A stretch of 64,000 bases of DNA from Thelephora terrestris (GCA_015956445.1 WIUZ02000016.1:806001-870000), one strand, 5' to 3'; shown: positions 37,813 through 49,708, counted from the stretch's first letter. Made by a program: numbers and translations. The notes: generated by a model from the sequence alone, not told the origin.

Positions 37813-38730
37813 ATGTCGTTCCTTCAACTCCTCTTCGCGGCTTCGTTTGCCTTCGCACAAAACTGGACGGTCATGCCCCTCATCCCTCCTGTGAACCCAC
37901 TTGCTGTCAGGGGACCATACCCTCAGTCATGGATGGATCAGGGAGTGACAAATGGCTCGTTGAACTCTGGATGGCAGTCCTATCGTGATGGCTCGGTGAG
38001 TCGTTCACTTGAACTCTTTCGGTAGACCCTGGACGCTGACTAGTGGGCGCATCCGGTCAGAAACTTACATGGACAGGGTTTTTCAGAGTGGACGGCCAGC
38101 TATTCGATTGGATGGGAGACCGTCAGAATTACACCCCGGCGGTCCAAAAAAAAACAATTGTATGTACCTCTCCACTCTCAGGTCTTGTCTGGGACGAAAC
38201 GTTCATCACCTCAAGTTCACTTCGACGAAGACAGTTATTGCTATGACTTGCGGGAGGTTAGACTTGACCGCCACCTTTCTGAGCCTGAGCCCGATCGAGG
38301 TTTGTGCCCTATCAACCACCCGAATCCGTGCCAGGTTATGTTCTGACGAGAGCCCAGCCGACGGATCTAGTCGATCTCTTACCTTGGCGTCAAGGTTGCC
38401 TCCAACGACGGGAACCCACGTCAAGTCGAGCTCTTCACAGATATCGACGGAGAATGGCTCGCCCAACCTGACCAACTTGTCCAATGGAGTACCACGGTGG
38501 GAGACGTTGTCACCCATCAGTTTTTGCCCCAGAACCAGACCCAATTTGGCGAGGTAAACGGCAGGTTGAGATATGGAAGCGTCGTTTACTCCACGGAGCA
38601 GGTGCGTCGTTACACTCTAGCGCAGAGTCCTACCAGCCTTTTTCAACACGTTTCAGGACCCCGGATTGACGTATCAAGCTGGCGCGGCTGGTGTCGTCAA
38701 GCCTGCATTCCTTTGCCACCGATCATGAGC
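37813..38730 (+). pseudogene. Glutaminase A-like secreted protein, 5' fragment, disrupted
   Basis: Starts MSFLQLLFAASFAFAQNWTVMPLIPPVNPLAVRGPY with a clear signal peptide, then SWMDQGVTNGSLNSGWQS. After an intron comes LTWTGFFRVDGQLFDWMGD, and later YLGVKVASNDGNPRQVELFTDIDGEW and VVTHQFLPQNQTQFGEVNGRLRYGSVVYST, ending about QAGAAGVVKPAF. This order and wording match the N-terminal region of fungal glutaminase A (GtaA) proteins, secreted enzymes acting on glutamine. The segments fall in three frames, with breaks between 38150 and 38370, and the C-terminal catalytic portion is missing. The truncated piece lies in the same run of decayed genes as CDK1 and PAC1. Confidence 0.65.
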
Positions 38731-39169
38731 CTTGTGTCACCCAACTTTGTCTTCACGACGCTCCACCACTGGACGTTCGTGTCCACATCACCACCCCACC
38801 CCGGTTTCGCATGTGGCGTTCGGGCCGTGCAGAATGATTCGAATGAATACCCATAGTAGCTTTTCATTCGATGATGTGGCGTCAGATCCTCTCCGCGATA
38901 AATAACCAGCCACAGTCGTGTCAATCCGCCATCACAAGCAAGCACGTTCCAAAAAGTCAATGTTCCACTCACTTTTCCAAAAGTTTCGCGTCAGAGATGT
39001 GCTCCTCCAGATAGAGGGTCGCGTTTACGCACATCACGTTCAGATGCCATCCTTGGCGCTCCTCCTCGTCTTTTGAGTAGATCTCTTCCGTCGTTGACGA
39101 GAAGCAGAACTCTCCGCGTCCGTGGGTTTTTCCACATTACTTAATTATCTCTTACTCAAAAGTTTCCTT

Positions 39170-39835
39170 TTACAGTTCACGGATGCGGACAGCGGTGTCG
39201 CTTCCGATCTGGTTTCTTAACTCCGAGTGCTCAACTCTACCGACTCGAGGCACGAACTGTATAGCGAGAAGCCCCTGACGAAGAGCGAGGAGGCCTTCTT
39301 CGACAAGGTCAAAAAGGATAAGTCAATGGGCGCCGCCCAGTATCAGGACCTCTCGGCGTGGTTAAGTCTGGGGAACACCCTCCAGTTTCGATTACTCCCG
39401 ACCATCCTGTGAGAGATTCTTATCTCATTCGTCTTTCCCGACTCTGACTGGATCGAAGTTTTACGCGTTGCTTTCTACCCCTCCTACAACACCATTGCTT
39501 CCGCGAGCGACGATTCCATCGTGAAGATCTGGGACTGGGAAACAGTTTGAGGGAACGCTCTGTGAACCACGTCGACTTTGATAGCAGGGGCAATGTCTTA
39601 GATTTTTCTTGCCTATGACTTACGACGTGATAGAGTCACATGTTCCTCAGATTTACTCATCAAAGTATGGGACACTCAAAACGACCGGAGGGAGGCCAAG
39701 ACGATGGCGGGACGTGACCACACCGTGTCGTCTGCGCGCCTTGTGCCGGGCGATCGCTTCATTGTCTCTGTGTGGAGGGACAGGACCATACGAGTATTTA
39801 ATGTTTCGTCGATGTTTGTCGTTCGTTCGGTAACC
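39170..39835 (+). pseudogene. pac1: PAC1/LIS1-type WD40 protein, fragment
   Basis: From about 39455 the translation in shifting frames reads [29 protein letters not shown], then DFDSRGNVL, VTCSSDLLIKVWDTQND, DHTVSSARLVPGDRFIVSVWRDRTIRVFNVSS. This is the start of the WD40 propeller of PAC1/LIS1 (NudF), which regulates dynein in nuclear migration. Several frame changes and stops break it, and repeats after the third blade are missing. The preceding 39170-39420 segment (KPLTKSEEAFFDKVKKDKSMG) is not obviously PAC1 and may be an unrelated fragment. Confidence 0.65.
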
Positions 39836-40500
39836 ATGACTGCGTTTTGAGCCGAGGAGCTATGGCTTCTCTGTCACGTATTTGAAAAAAAACGAAATAC
39901 GCGAGGATTGTTGTTTTTTTTGCAAATTCCCATCTGAAGCGAGGTCTTCTTCGACCATCGCATCGCATATGAAGTGGAGGGAGAGTTGAGAGAGACCATC
40001 GAAGTTCAAGTTTGCCGCTGAGGTGGCCTGATAACTTACACAATAAAATGCGTGATCGAGGTTCCTTTTCCCTTCCCTTCTCAGGGTCTGCCCACATCGA
40101 ACTGATTTGAACTGATCTCAACAAAAAAGGCGACCAAAAATCTCCTTTGGTCATTCTTTGCTTGTCACGTCAGACACACTGGCCAGTGCTCTTCTTGTGC
40201 TTGAGAAAAATATGTAAGGGAAAATTTCCGAGCCTCCCGGACATATGTCTCATCCTGCTTCTGATCTCTGAGATCTTGACCTGGTTTTGACATCTCAACC
40301 TGCTCCTGGTGTCTCAATCAACTTCTTGTAGACCTGGCATTGTGGGTAGGTGAACTGATTTGCCAACCATCAGTTATGTGGAATATCTGCTCAAATATCT
40401 TTTGAACATCATTCCAGCCCCATTGATCAACACACTCTCATCCTACTGCTGAGAGCCAATCTTCCTCAACTCCTTTCTTGTCTACACCCCTCCACTCATC
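39836..40500. other. Upstream region of TET/JBP-like gene
   Basis: No gene seen. Contains A/T homopolymers at about 39885 and 39910, and a 12-bp palindrome CACTGGCCAGTG at 40177-40188. The region marks a change from GC-rich decayed genes to more AT-rich sequence. Confidence 0.35.
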
Positions 40501-43257
40501 ATGTCCAATCCACTTGTTGCTGCTGTGCAGGAAGACACTTTTCCAACAGTGTTGTATGAGATGTGGCTAGTTCTGGAACACAACCCCTCTCAATACCCTG
40601 CCATTAGCCAGTTCTATTGGACTGCTAGCCAAAATTTGAGTCCAAACCAGAGCAAACAACTCCATGAGATGATTGCCTATTATAAGGTTTGTTTCCTACC
40701 AATTGCTTGCTTAATTTATTAACAGATATTCATCCAGCATCTGGAATACAACCCCCCCTCCCCCTTTTCATCTCAAGTGGGTGATTCACCCTCCCCAGGC
40801 CCCTTACTCCTAGCACAGGAGAGTCGCCAAAAAAGAAGTCTAGATGTGAGGTTGCCAGCTGCTCGTCCAGGTGACAAACATGCCCACACAATACGTGGGA
40901 CAGACGCTCGACTGAGGGTTCATGTTGATTCAGTGGCTCATACATTTGGCCCCTCAGGTTCCGATGCTGAGCTTGATGTTGAAACTCACAGTCATCTATC
41001 AAAACAGAAGGGAGCAGATAGTGGGCCCACCTGGTCCAGGATTACATCTACAGTAACCCTTGGGACTAAGCCACGAAACTTCATTCAGGATTTGGCCAGA
41101 TACTGCGAAAAAGTGGATGTTCAACAAAGAATTCATGAATTTACCTCTGTCAAACCCCCATCACCTAACACTGGCACACTGGTTTCACTGGCCGCTGAAT
41201 ATGCCCACCACACTGAAAACAGCAACATAAGCATGTTCTGGCGATCTGTGATTGAGGTTCAGGTAGCCCTACGTTGTGAAAGGTTTGTTTATCACTTTAA
41301 ATATCCCATTTCATGTTTGTCTGACTATAACATGAAGTGCAGGGCAACAACCACACCAAGTCTGGGCTAAAAAACTCTCTGGTTATGGGGATGGTGTTTT
41401 TGACCAAAAAAAGTTTGAAACTCTACATGGGAATGGGAGAAAGTTGTGTCGTCTGGTTGCTGGAGGCATGAAAATTCATTTGTACAATGCTGTTCCTGGT
41501 GAATAACCCATTTACAGCTACCCTCCATATTCTTCCCTTGATTTGCTTTGCAGCTTTGAAGAAACAAGTGACGAATATGACTATTGCTGAACTCACTCAG
41601 GTGTCATTGTTGTTCAGGAAACCAGACTGTGAGCCTTAGCTTGTTCTGTCACACCCTTGTAGCTAATGAATTTTAGTGGATCCCTCTCTCCTGATAGCAA
41701 TGGGGTATATACTCAAATCTCTCAAATCAATGCATTCTGCCATCAACTTCAAAATTCATACCCTTGCAAGTGCCTCAAAGTGTGCAAGTCTTGGAATCTC
41801 CCAGGTTGTGTCATCAATGAATTTGGAACAATCTGATTTATTGTTTGATTCCATCAAATTCCGGTGAGATAACTTATGAAAAGGATGTCTTAAAAAAGCT
41901 GATGTTATGACTTTGTAGGTCCATGGTGCTTCCAGAACGTTCGGTGGAGCGTTGGTTTGAATTGAAAACCTGTAGCCCCACTATCGATTGCCCTCTGGGA
42001 ACACTCTCCCCAGAACCAATTGATGAGGACTTTCAACAGAGATTACTGCAACTCACTGATGGGAATATCACCTTCATCTATTGTGACCTGGACCCTGAAG
42101 AATTCAAAAATCCCATACCTACAAACCAGGAGGGTCGCTCAGCTTGGACAGAAAAACAACGGGAGAAGGCTGCATCTTGTGAAAAAATCAATACTGTTGA
42201 AGAACTTTCTGATTTGGTGAGTTTCAAAGGGAGATCTTGAGTGGGTTTCTGACTACCTATAAATAGTTGAAGAAACTCCCTCCTAAAGGAAAACAAGAGA
42301 ATTGGCTCTATAAGACCATAGGCCCCGAATTCAATGATAGGTTAGTTTCAGTTTTGTAATACATTGACATTATCTGTTTTAATGTCACTCCTCAGAAAAT
42401 CATTTTGTGTTATAGGTGCACAGGGAGAATTGATATTCATGGTGATCAGGTCTATGCCAGAAGAATATCGGACCAAAATCACAGAAGTTGTTCAAGCCTG
42501 TTACCCAAATGACTTTGTGCATTTGGAGCATGGCAGGGGTGCAATGAAGACCAAATACTTTTGCTTCTGGAATCGATATGCAGAGCATGTGAGTATTCTC
42601 CAGGTATTATTGTCCATGCAATTTATGATATGCCTAAGGGAATGGGTGCACCTGAAGAGATACATCCTAATGATCTCATTCGATCCACCCAAGAAGAATC
42701 TTCTATTGCAAGGCACAGAGTGCCTTTCCTCAGCAAAGCAATCACAGATGATGGGGGACTTATTTTCTCACAGCTAACTGCTGGACTTCATGATGTCCTT
42801 GGATGGGTGTCTGATCAGGTAATCTAACTCTCCCTTCACCCACCTTACTACATTTATAATTTGTTCACAGGTTGAACAACACCTTCCAGAGCGATTTGAG
42901 TCTCTGACTGAGGTCTTTGAAGACCTTCCTGATGAACCACTTTTTGCTCCTGTATACCCCTTCACAAAACTCATTCTCAATATGGGTTCCCAGACAGAAG
43001 GTCATGTTGATCCCACAGATGATGGATTCTGTGTTGTAATCCCATTTGGGAAGTGGGGTGGTGGTGGTTTGGGTCTTTACAGTCTTGGAGTGATTTTGGA
43101 GTTGGAACATGGTGATATGACTGGTTTTGCATCTGACTGTATTCCCCATTTCAACCTAACAATGACAGGGCTTCGTGGCAGTCTGGTTCTGGCTACAGAT
43201 AGACATATTAGACCTTGGAAAGACTCCAAAAATCACTGGGCACATGCTATCCATTGA
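40501..43257 (+). CDS. TET/JBP-type 2-oxoglutarate Fe(II) dioxygenase
   Basis: Plus-strand multi-exon gene from MSNPLVAAVQEDTF at 40501 to NHWAHAIH and a stop at 43257. Introns are readable after AYYK, CER, VPG, FRKPD, KFR, LSDL and SDQ. The C-terminal domain shows the double-stranded beta-helix signature: H (43003) and D (43009) in GHVDPTDDGFCVV, then IPFGKWGGGGLGLYSLGVILELEHGDM, a distal His (43147) in IPHFNL and an Arg (43174) in GLRGSLVLATD. Together these give the HxD...H iron site and the 2-oxoglutarate-binding Arg. Wording and spacing fit fungal TET/JBP-like oxygenases that act on 5-methylcytosine or thymine in DNA; substrate here is inferred. The N-terminal 500 residues are not recognised. 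At 42585-42600 the frame changes across GTGAGTATTCTCCAG, too short for a normal intron, so an indel is possible. Confidence 0.58.
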
Positions 43258-43942
43258 TACATATATACACTGTCTTTTTTTGGTTGAGATGATGAGGAAT
43301 TCACTGTAATGTAGACTTTCATAGGGTTGAGTTGAGTTCATCAGCAAATTTGCAAATCTACTGACTGTGCTGAAATCAGAAAGATCAGCATTCATTAGCA
43401 TCTTAAGCAATGACAGCACCTCGTTTGAACAGCACAGAAGCTTTTTGTCCAGCACAATAAAGCGTGGAACTTACTAATGCCCTAGTTCACATCCAAAGTG
43501 AAAAAAACATGAATTTCAAAATTAACAATGACATTAAAAATGTTTAAGTTAGAGTGAAATTCTAGGGGCCTAAACTTCATCCTGGCAATTACATCCCTAC
43601 ATCTGGAAGGCAGGTCAGGAAATTCCCACTCTTCCACTTGGCTGTCTCGCCTGACTCAGAACCCTTGGTGCAATAGTTCCCCATGTATTCAGGGGGGGGC
43701 TTGATCCTTAACCACCATCAAGTGAAGGGTCTCCATGGTTCAAAAGTGGCAAGGGTAAATCAGCCAGTGGGCTGAGCTAGCAGGTGGATACATCATCCCT
43801 ACAAAAACATGTCCCTAGGTACATAGCTATGGAATCTATGAGTGAAGTAGCCCTCCTATGGCATCCTCGTCAGCAATGGAGGGAGTGCCACAGAAACCGG
43901 TGTTGTGACCGTATTTCGGATGGCATCTGGAATCGCGATCCT
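43258..43942. other. Intergenic 3' of TET/JBP-like gene
   Basis: No gene or repeat recognised. It ends at the TG terminus of L1 copy B; the five bases before it are ATCCT. Confidence 0.35.
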
Positions 43943-45228
43943 TGTCAGGGCCACTCTACCCCAACAACTACCAGTGCACTGAGCTGACTCCGCAGAGTAC
44001 TCACTAGTCCAACTAGCTGTGAGAGAACGGTCACGTCTCTTATTCTTCTGGTAGGTTGTCCGAGGTCACTACAAGTCAGGCCGAAATCCTAAAGGGAAAC
44101 CCAACCTAAACCATGCTTCACTCCGTTTATCCAACAAGGGTTTATCCCTACAACAGGATTGATGATGACTCCACCAAGTGATCGACTGGACACTTGAGGT
44201 GTTCTATAAGGTGAACGCTGGGGTTCTATAGTTACAAGGGGCAGTTGATGCGCAGAATGGGAGGGAGAGCAGATGGTGGTGTCTTGTGTTCAAACAGAAA
44301 ACTCTGACTTGACCTTAACTGCAACTGGGCTGAGAAGGGCAGAGGATTTCCTGAGGTAACAAAACTAAGGTACTACCATACAGCCACAGTTGCTACTTAT
44401 ACTAAAGGAGTGGCCATGATGTCAGTAACCCTAATATACCCTTATCAAGCCAGAACAAAGGGAGATAAGGAGTGTGTGAATGCTAAGTAAGGGAAGGGAG
44501 CAATTATGACGCATGGGAGAATAAAGGACAAAGGGCCTTACTAGCGTGTGAAGGATTGCATAAAGGATAACAAATGTCCGCATGAAACATAGGGGTAAAG
44601 ATAACACTAGTCTTAAAAGAAAAAGGGGCATGGGGTCATGAAAGTTTGTACCTGGGGATCACACCCAAGGGTCAGGTGGAAACCTTCTTGAATGCTTCTT
44701 TTAGAGTGGCTAAAGATAGGAGACCATGCATCATCCCTTGTTGTCTGTAGGCAGTAACAGCATCACGGACTAGTGGCAACCTCAACGTATGTCCAAACAT
44801 GAGGAGGTCGGGCCTAGACTCATGGGACATGAGGGATTACAGCTTCGCCGGCTTCTCACGCTAACGGCTACTTCCACATTCGCTGAGCTAACCAAAAGGA
44901 TCCCAAGGCACTCCTTCTGAATAACGGCGATTCCTTCCTCCGGTTAGGAGACTGTGATGTGACTGTCCATGTGTGTGATCAGGGTCCAGGGTTGGTCATT
45001 ATTGTGATGTCATAAATGAGTCATCAGGTTCATAAAGGGTTTTGTAAAGGGGTCGTCAAGGTCATGAGACCTGTTTTTAGTGCGCGCGTGTTCTAGGTGT
45101 TCCGGAACGAAGTTCTTCCAAGGCCGTCCTGCGGGCCGAGGTGTCAGCTTGATGTAGTAAGCCAACAATGATGGTACAATGGCGGAAGTTGATGTGACCG
45201 GACCAATGAAGTGCGTCAAGGTAGGTCA

Positions 45229-45581
45229 TGTTGAGCAGGTAGAGTATATTTTATACTACTACATGGTATACCCTAGTCCTTACCTGAGGGGAAGATCTTA
45301 TAGTAGGAGATGGGGGAGAGAGAGAGAGAAGCGATTGATTGATCTATCTACACATGTGGGGTATATATATCTATCTACTCTATTGGCGTCACAACTATAC
45401 AGCGTGACTGATGCAGGGTCCGTGCGGTGGCTTAAGGCACGCGCGCGTCATACTGATCGATCGGATCACCGATGTGATACCGTCCCTTCGGGTCGCTTAT
45501 TGAGCGCTCTCCAGCATTGGCTCTTGCTCAAAGTGGTGGAGCCGGTTGACCCGTTGCCGGGCACAGACCTCCGGTTCAACA
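45229..45581 (+). mobile_element. Solo LTR, 353 bp, 5-bp target duplication GGTCA
   Basis: Starts TGTTGAGCAGG and ends GGTTCAACA (TG...CA). Flanked by GGTCA at 45224-45228 and 45582-45586; L1 copy A has a single uninterrupted GGTCA at the corresponding place (about 3103), so this is an insertion. Contains GA repeats and ATATATAT near the left end. No internal coding region. Confidence 0.88.
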
Positions 45582-45680
45582 GGTCATGTGAAGGATCACC
45601 GATCTAGGCTATAGGAAGGACGTCTTCTTGGAGCCATCCTTGATCAGCAACACCAGCAACTTTCCCATCATCTTACCAAC

Positions 45681-47250
45681 ATGTCTTTCCCCAACAACCA
45701 TACCTACAAAGTCACCCAAGGGATCTCCACCATCTCCCATATCGACCGCCGTGCCGCCAACCGCAAGACCTACACCAATGAGACAGGGGTTCCATACACC
45801 ACTGATGAAGAGGTATGGGGGAGAGTTTGAACTTCTTGTTCATTCTAACTCTTTCCCCAGATCTTGAACATAGTCCAGCAGGTGGACGCCAAACGTCTCA
45901 GGGAGACGATCCCACATTTGATGGGGTTGACCTGGGATGATGAGTGCTGGGTCCGGTCCATGATCGCTGAGAAGACGATCCATCAAATGAGGGGTAGGTT
46001 CGGGGAGCTGGAGCATCCCATCAAGAAGGAGCTCTGGTACACCCTCGTGCGAGGGATCTACAATCAGGATCTGTTGGAGCACGGGGCAACTGTTCCTCGG
46101 GCCGTCCGCCATGCCACCACTTCCACCACACTGTTGTGGTCGCTCGTTCGGGAGGGGGAAAGCCGGGTAGGTTTTCCGTTTGGATATTCGAGTATGACTC
46201 TCGTTAACCAAACTGCCTAGGTTGAACAGTTGGAGTGCAAAGTGAAGGAAGCAAAGGCAGATGTGCTTCGTTTGTCTGCAGAGGGTCTCTTGATGAAGGA
46301 GACCATGGCGAAGTTCCAGAGGAAGACCAACAAAGTGTTGAACCAGAGGTCTGTGCCCGGCAACGGGTCAACCGGCTCCACCACTTTGAGCAAGAGCCAA
46401 TGCTGGAGAGCGCTCAATAAGCGACCCGAAGGGACGGTATCACATCGGTGATCCGATCGATCAGTATGACGCGCGCGTGCCTTAAGCCACCGCACGGACC
46501 CTGCATCAGTCACGCTGTATAGTTGTGACGCCAATAGAGTAGATAGATATATATACCCCACATGTGTAGATAGATCAATCAATCACTTCTCTCTCTCTCT
46601 CCCCCACTAGCAACTATAAGCCTCCCCCCTTCAGGTAAGACTTAGAGTACCCATGTAGTAGTATAGTATTATACTCTACCTGCTCAACACGAAGCATTGG
46701 AGGCGATGGTCGCCAACCATCAAGACTTGGTTGCAGGTTTGGGCATTTGGGACGACAACATGACGGGGGCCTTCGATAGGCGGGATAACTGCTTGGACAG
46801 GCATTCCAAGAAGATCGACAAGGAGAGCTCTTGGGTGAGAGATGTGAAGTACACTCTCTTTTGTGAGAGAGAGGGACTAATGTTCTCTTAGGTCGATGAA
46901 CTCGAGGACCTGGTATCTGTGTTGACCGCGCAGGTCAAATCCCTTCGGGATAAGACCTGCAATTGCAAGGAAGGTCCCGTCTTAGTTGGACAGGGTACGG
47001 CCGATGTTCCGTTTGAGTTGGAGTACGCCGACGAGGTGGTACTCCCATCGCCTAACCCGTTGTCCTACGCTACGCCTCCGGTAGAGAACGAGGCTCCCAT
47101 CCCGACTCCGGCTCCGGCTTCTACCTTGGCCAACTCTGATAAGGAGAACTGTGAGCGCTGCCCGTTGCAGCCGATCAGTCGGTTGGTGCCGGTCGAGGAC
47201 ATGGTCGTTGATTGGGCCGAAGATACTCCGAGGGTCGTTGAGGTAAGTCT
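45681..47250 (+). pseudogene. Coiled-coil gag-like gene of L1 copy B, interrupted
   Basis: Homologue of the gene at 3202-4942. Exons 45681-45812 and 45861-46166 have exactly the lengths of copy A (132 and 306 nt) with phase-0 introns, and exon 2 keeps RLRETIPHLMGLTWDDE and RFGELEHPIKKELWYTL. Exon 3, starting at 46221, is split by a solo LTR at 46336-46689. Exon 4 starts at 46892 and keeps CNCKEG and the acidic proline-rich region to a GTAAGT donor at about 47240. The last exon is lost. Before the insertions the copy was open, and differences from copy A are largely conservative, suggesting past selection on the protein. Confidence 0.65.
46336..46689 (-). mobile_element. Solo LTR, 354 bp, inverse orientation
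   Basis: Near-identical reverse complement of the LTR at 45229-45581. It begins TGTTGAACC and ends GCTCAACA in plus-strand reading. Flanks are CAAAG (46331-46335) and CGAAG (46690-46694), a 5-bp duplication with one difference. It sits inside exon 3 of the L1 copy B gene, whose copy A counterpart is uninterrupted there. Confidence 0.85.
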
Positions 47251-47293
47251 GGTGATTAAGGGGCAGCGTTGTAAACGCTCCAGACGGAGCCCA

Positions 47294-49708
47294 TTTAGCT
47301 ACTTTTTTCCCATGACCCATGGACCGTACGGTGTGACAAAATCCCATGACCCATGGGCCATACATTGCCGTATGACAGGTACCAATCCCCATGATCCATG
47401 GACCGTACGATGGTGTGTGGGCCCCATGACCCATGGGTTGTACGGTGCCGTACGGTGGTATGCCCTTCCCATGACCCATGGAGCGTACGGTGCTGTACAG
47501 TGGAATGCCTTGCCCATGACCCATGGGTTGTACAGTGCTGTACGGTGGATTACCTTGAAAAGAATATTTAATGGATTACCTAATAAGGAACTATATGATG
47601 GATTACCTAAAAAAGAAATATTTGATGAATTACCTAAAAAGGAAATATTTGATGGATCTTCCCAAAAAAGAAATATTGAAGGATTACCTAAAAAGAAAAA
47701 TTTGCTTGACTGCCTAAAAGAGAAATAGTTGATGGATTACCTACAAAGGAAATATCTGATTGATTCTGGAAAACAGCAACATCCTAACCTAACCTCAAGG
47801 CACTGCCAGATCAGGAATCCATTCACCTCTTGCATTATTTTTCTGTTTGTAGTCCTGACTAACCCAAAGTGGTTAAGCTAACACCATCCAATCTAACCTA
47901 ACCTAACCTAACCTAACCTGCAGTGGTCTATCCAACCTGACTATAGCTTTGCCTAAGCTGACCCATGACAAACAAGTCCTAACTTAAACTTGACCTTGCC
48001 TAGCACACCAACATGTAACATGGGTTACAGGAATGCAGTGCAAAGTGCATACCCCTTGGGGGACCTCCACCTGTATTTAGCCATAGGCTGGCTATCACTT
48101 GAACACACCTACTAAGCTGGACCTACCAGTTGGTAGACCTGCAAGCCAACAGGTCCATGGACTATATTCCATAAGCTGTGCCTGCCACCCAACCATATTC
48201 ACCTCTCTTGTACCAGATAGTAACTTGATGACAAATAAAGCCAATCCACCTGGCTGAACCTATGACCCAGTGGACTCATTAATTCATAAGTCTATAGGTC
48301 TGTGGGCCTGTGATGTGGAGGAACACACCCAGCTGGATTCTGGGTCTGGTCAGGTAGGTAAATTTGAGTTGTTGCTGAGTTTTGGCCTGGGCAAGAGATG
48401 TTTTGTGAATGTGGTTGGTGGTAATTGAGTGGCAGGATCTTTTATGGAATACCAGTCCAAGGACCTTTTGGCTTGCAGGTCCACCAACTGGTAGGTCCAG
48501 CTTAGTAGGTGTGTTCAAGTGATAGCCAGCTTATGGCTAAATACAGGTGGAGGTCCCCCAAGGGGTATGCACTTTGCACTGCATTCCTGTAACCCATGTT
48601 ACATGTTGGTGTGCTAGGCAAGGTCAAGTTTAAGTTAGGACTTGTTTGTCATGGGTCAGCTTAGGCAAAGCTATAGTCAGGTTGGATAGACCACTGCAGG
48701 TTAGGTTAGGTTGAAATGGGTTAGATTGGCTATTTCAGGTTAGGTTAGGTTAGGTTAGGTTAGGTTAGGTTGAATTGAGTTAGGTTAGGTTAGATTGGAT
48801 GATGTTAGCTTAACCACTTTGGGTTAGTCAGGACTACAAACAGAAAAATAATGCAAGAGGTGAATGGATTCCTGATCTGGCAGTGCCTTGAGGTTAGGTT
48901 AGGATGTTGCTGTTTTCCAGAATCAATCAGATATTTCCTTTTTAGGTAATCCATCAACTATTTCTCTTTTAGGCAGTCAAGCAAATTTTTCTTTTTAGGT
49001 AATCCTTCAAATTTTTCTTTTTTGGGGAGATCCATCAAATATTTCCTTTTTAGGTAATTCATCAAATATTTTTTTTAGGTAATCCATATATAGTTCCTTA
49101 TTAGGTAATCCATTAAATATTCTTTTCAAGGTAATCCACCGTACAGCACTGTACAACCCATGGGTCATGGGCAAGGCATTCCACTGTACAGCACCGTACG
49201 CTCCATGGGTCATGGGTAGGGCATACCACCATATGGCACCGTACGCTTCATGGGTCATGGGCAGGGCATACTGTTGTACGGCACTGTACGCTCCATGGAT
49301 CATGGGTAGGGCATACCACTGTATGGTGCCGTACAATCCATGGGTCATGGGTAGGGCAAACCCCCGCACGGCACCGTACAATCCATGGGTCATGGGTAGG
49401 GCAAACCCCCGCACGGCACCGTACACCCCATGGGTCATGGGCAGGGTGGATGGCTGTTCAGCACCACCGTATGGCCCATGGGTCATGGGAAGGGCATACC
49501 ACCGTACGGCATCGTACAACCCATGGGTCATGGACAGGCCATACTGTCATACAGCACTGTACAACCCATGGGTCATGGGGCCCACACACCATCATACAGT
49601 ACATGGGTCATGGGGATTTGTACCTGTCATACGGCAATGTATGGCCCATGGGTCATGGGATTTTGTCACGCCGTATGGCCCATGACCCATGGGGAAAAAG
49701 TAGCTGAA
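47294..49708. mobile_element. FB-B: second palindromic foldback element
   Basis: The left end TTTAGCTACTTTTT at 47294 and the right end, the complement of TTCAGCTACTTTTT at 49708, are inverted and continue to match for about 70 bp (CCATGACCCATGG, TGTGACAAAATCCC). Inside are short arrays of a CATGACCCATGG/GTACGGTGC repeat (47300-47540 and, inverted, 49140-49700), inverted runs of GGATTACCTAAAAAGAAAT-like units, and a long palindromic core about 47760-48900 centred near 48310, with TTAGG repeats at about 47890 and 48740. The termini TTCAGCTA and the layout match FB-A, so both belong to one family. The left array is shorter than the right, consistent with unequal contraction. No coding capacity. 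Confidence 0.8.

Larger units (their letters stand above)
43943..47293. mobile_element. L1 copy B, truncated by FB-B and hit by two solo LTRs
   Basis: Begins TGTCAGGGCCACTCTACC like copy A and stays collinear with it through leader and gene, with roughly 10-15 percent differences by eye, until about 47280 within the fourth intron of the gene. There foldback element FB-B begins. The equivalent of copy A positions 4450-5126 is not seen right of FB-B, so the end is missing. Two later insertions (45229-45581 and 46336-46689) lie within it. Confidence 0.75.

Noticed and set aside
40177-40188. CACTGGCCAGTG as the scar of a collapsed CACTGGG foldback element
   Set aside because: The flanking triplets (ACA and CTC) do not match, so a 12-bp palindrome by chance is simpler.
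46217-46582. Protein gene shared by 45179-45607 and 46217-46582
   Set aside because: Both frames lie within the two solo LTRs and have no coding signature.
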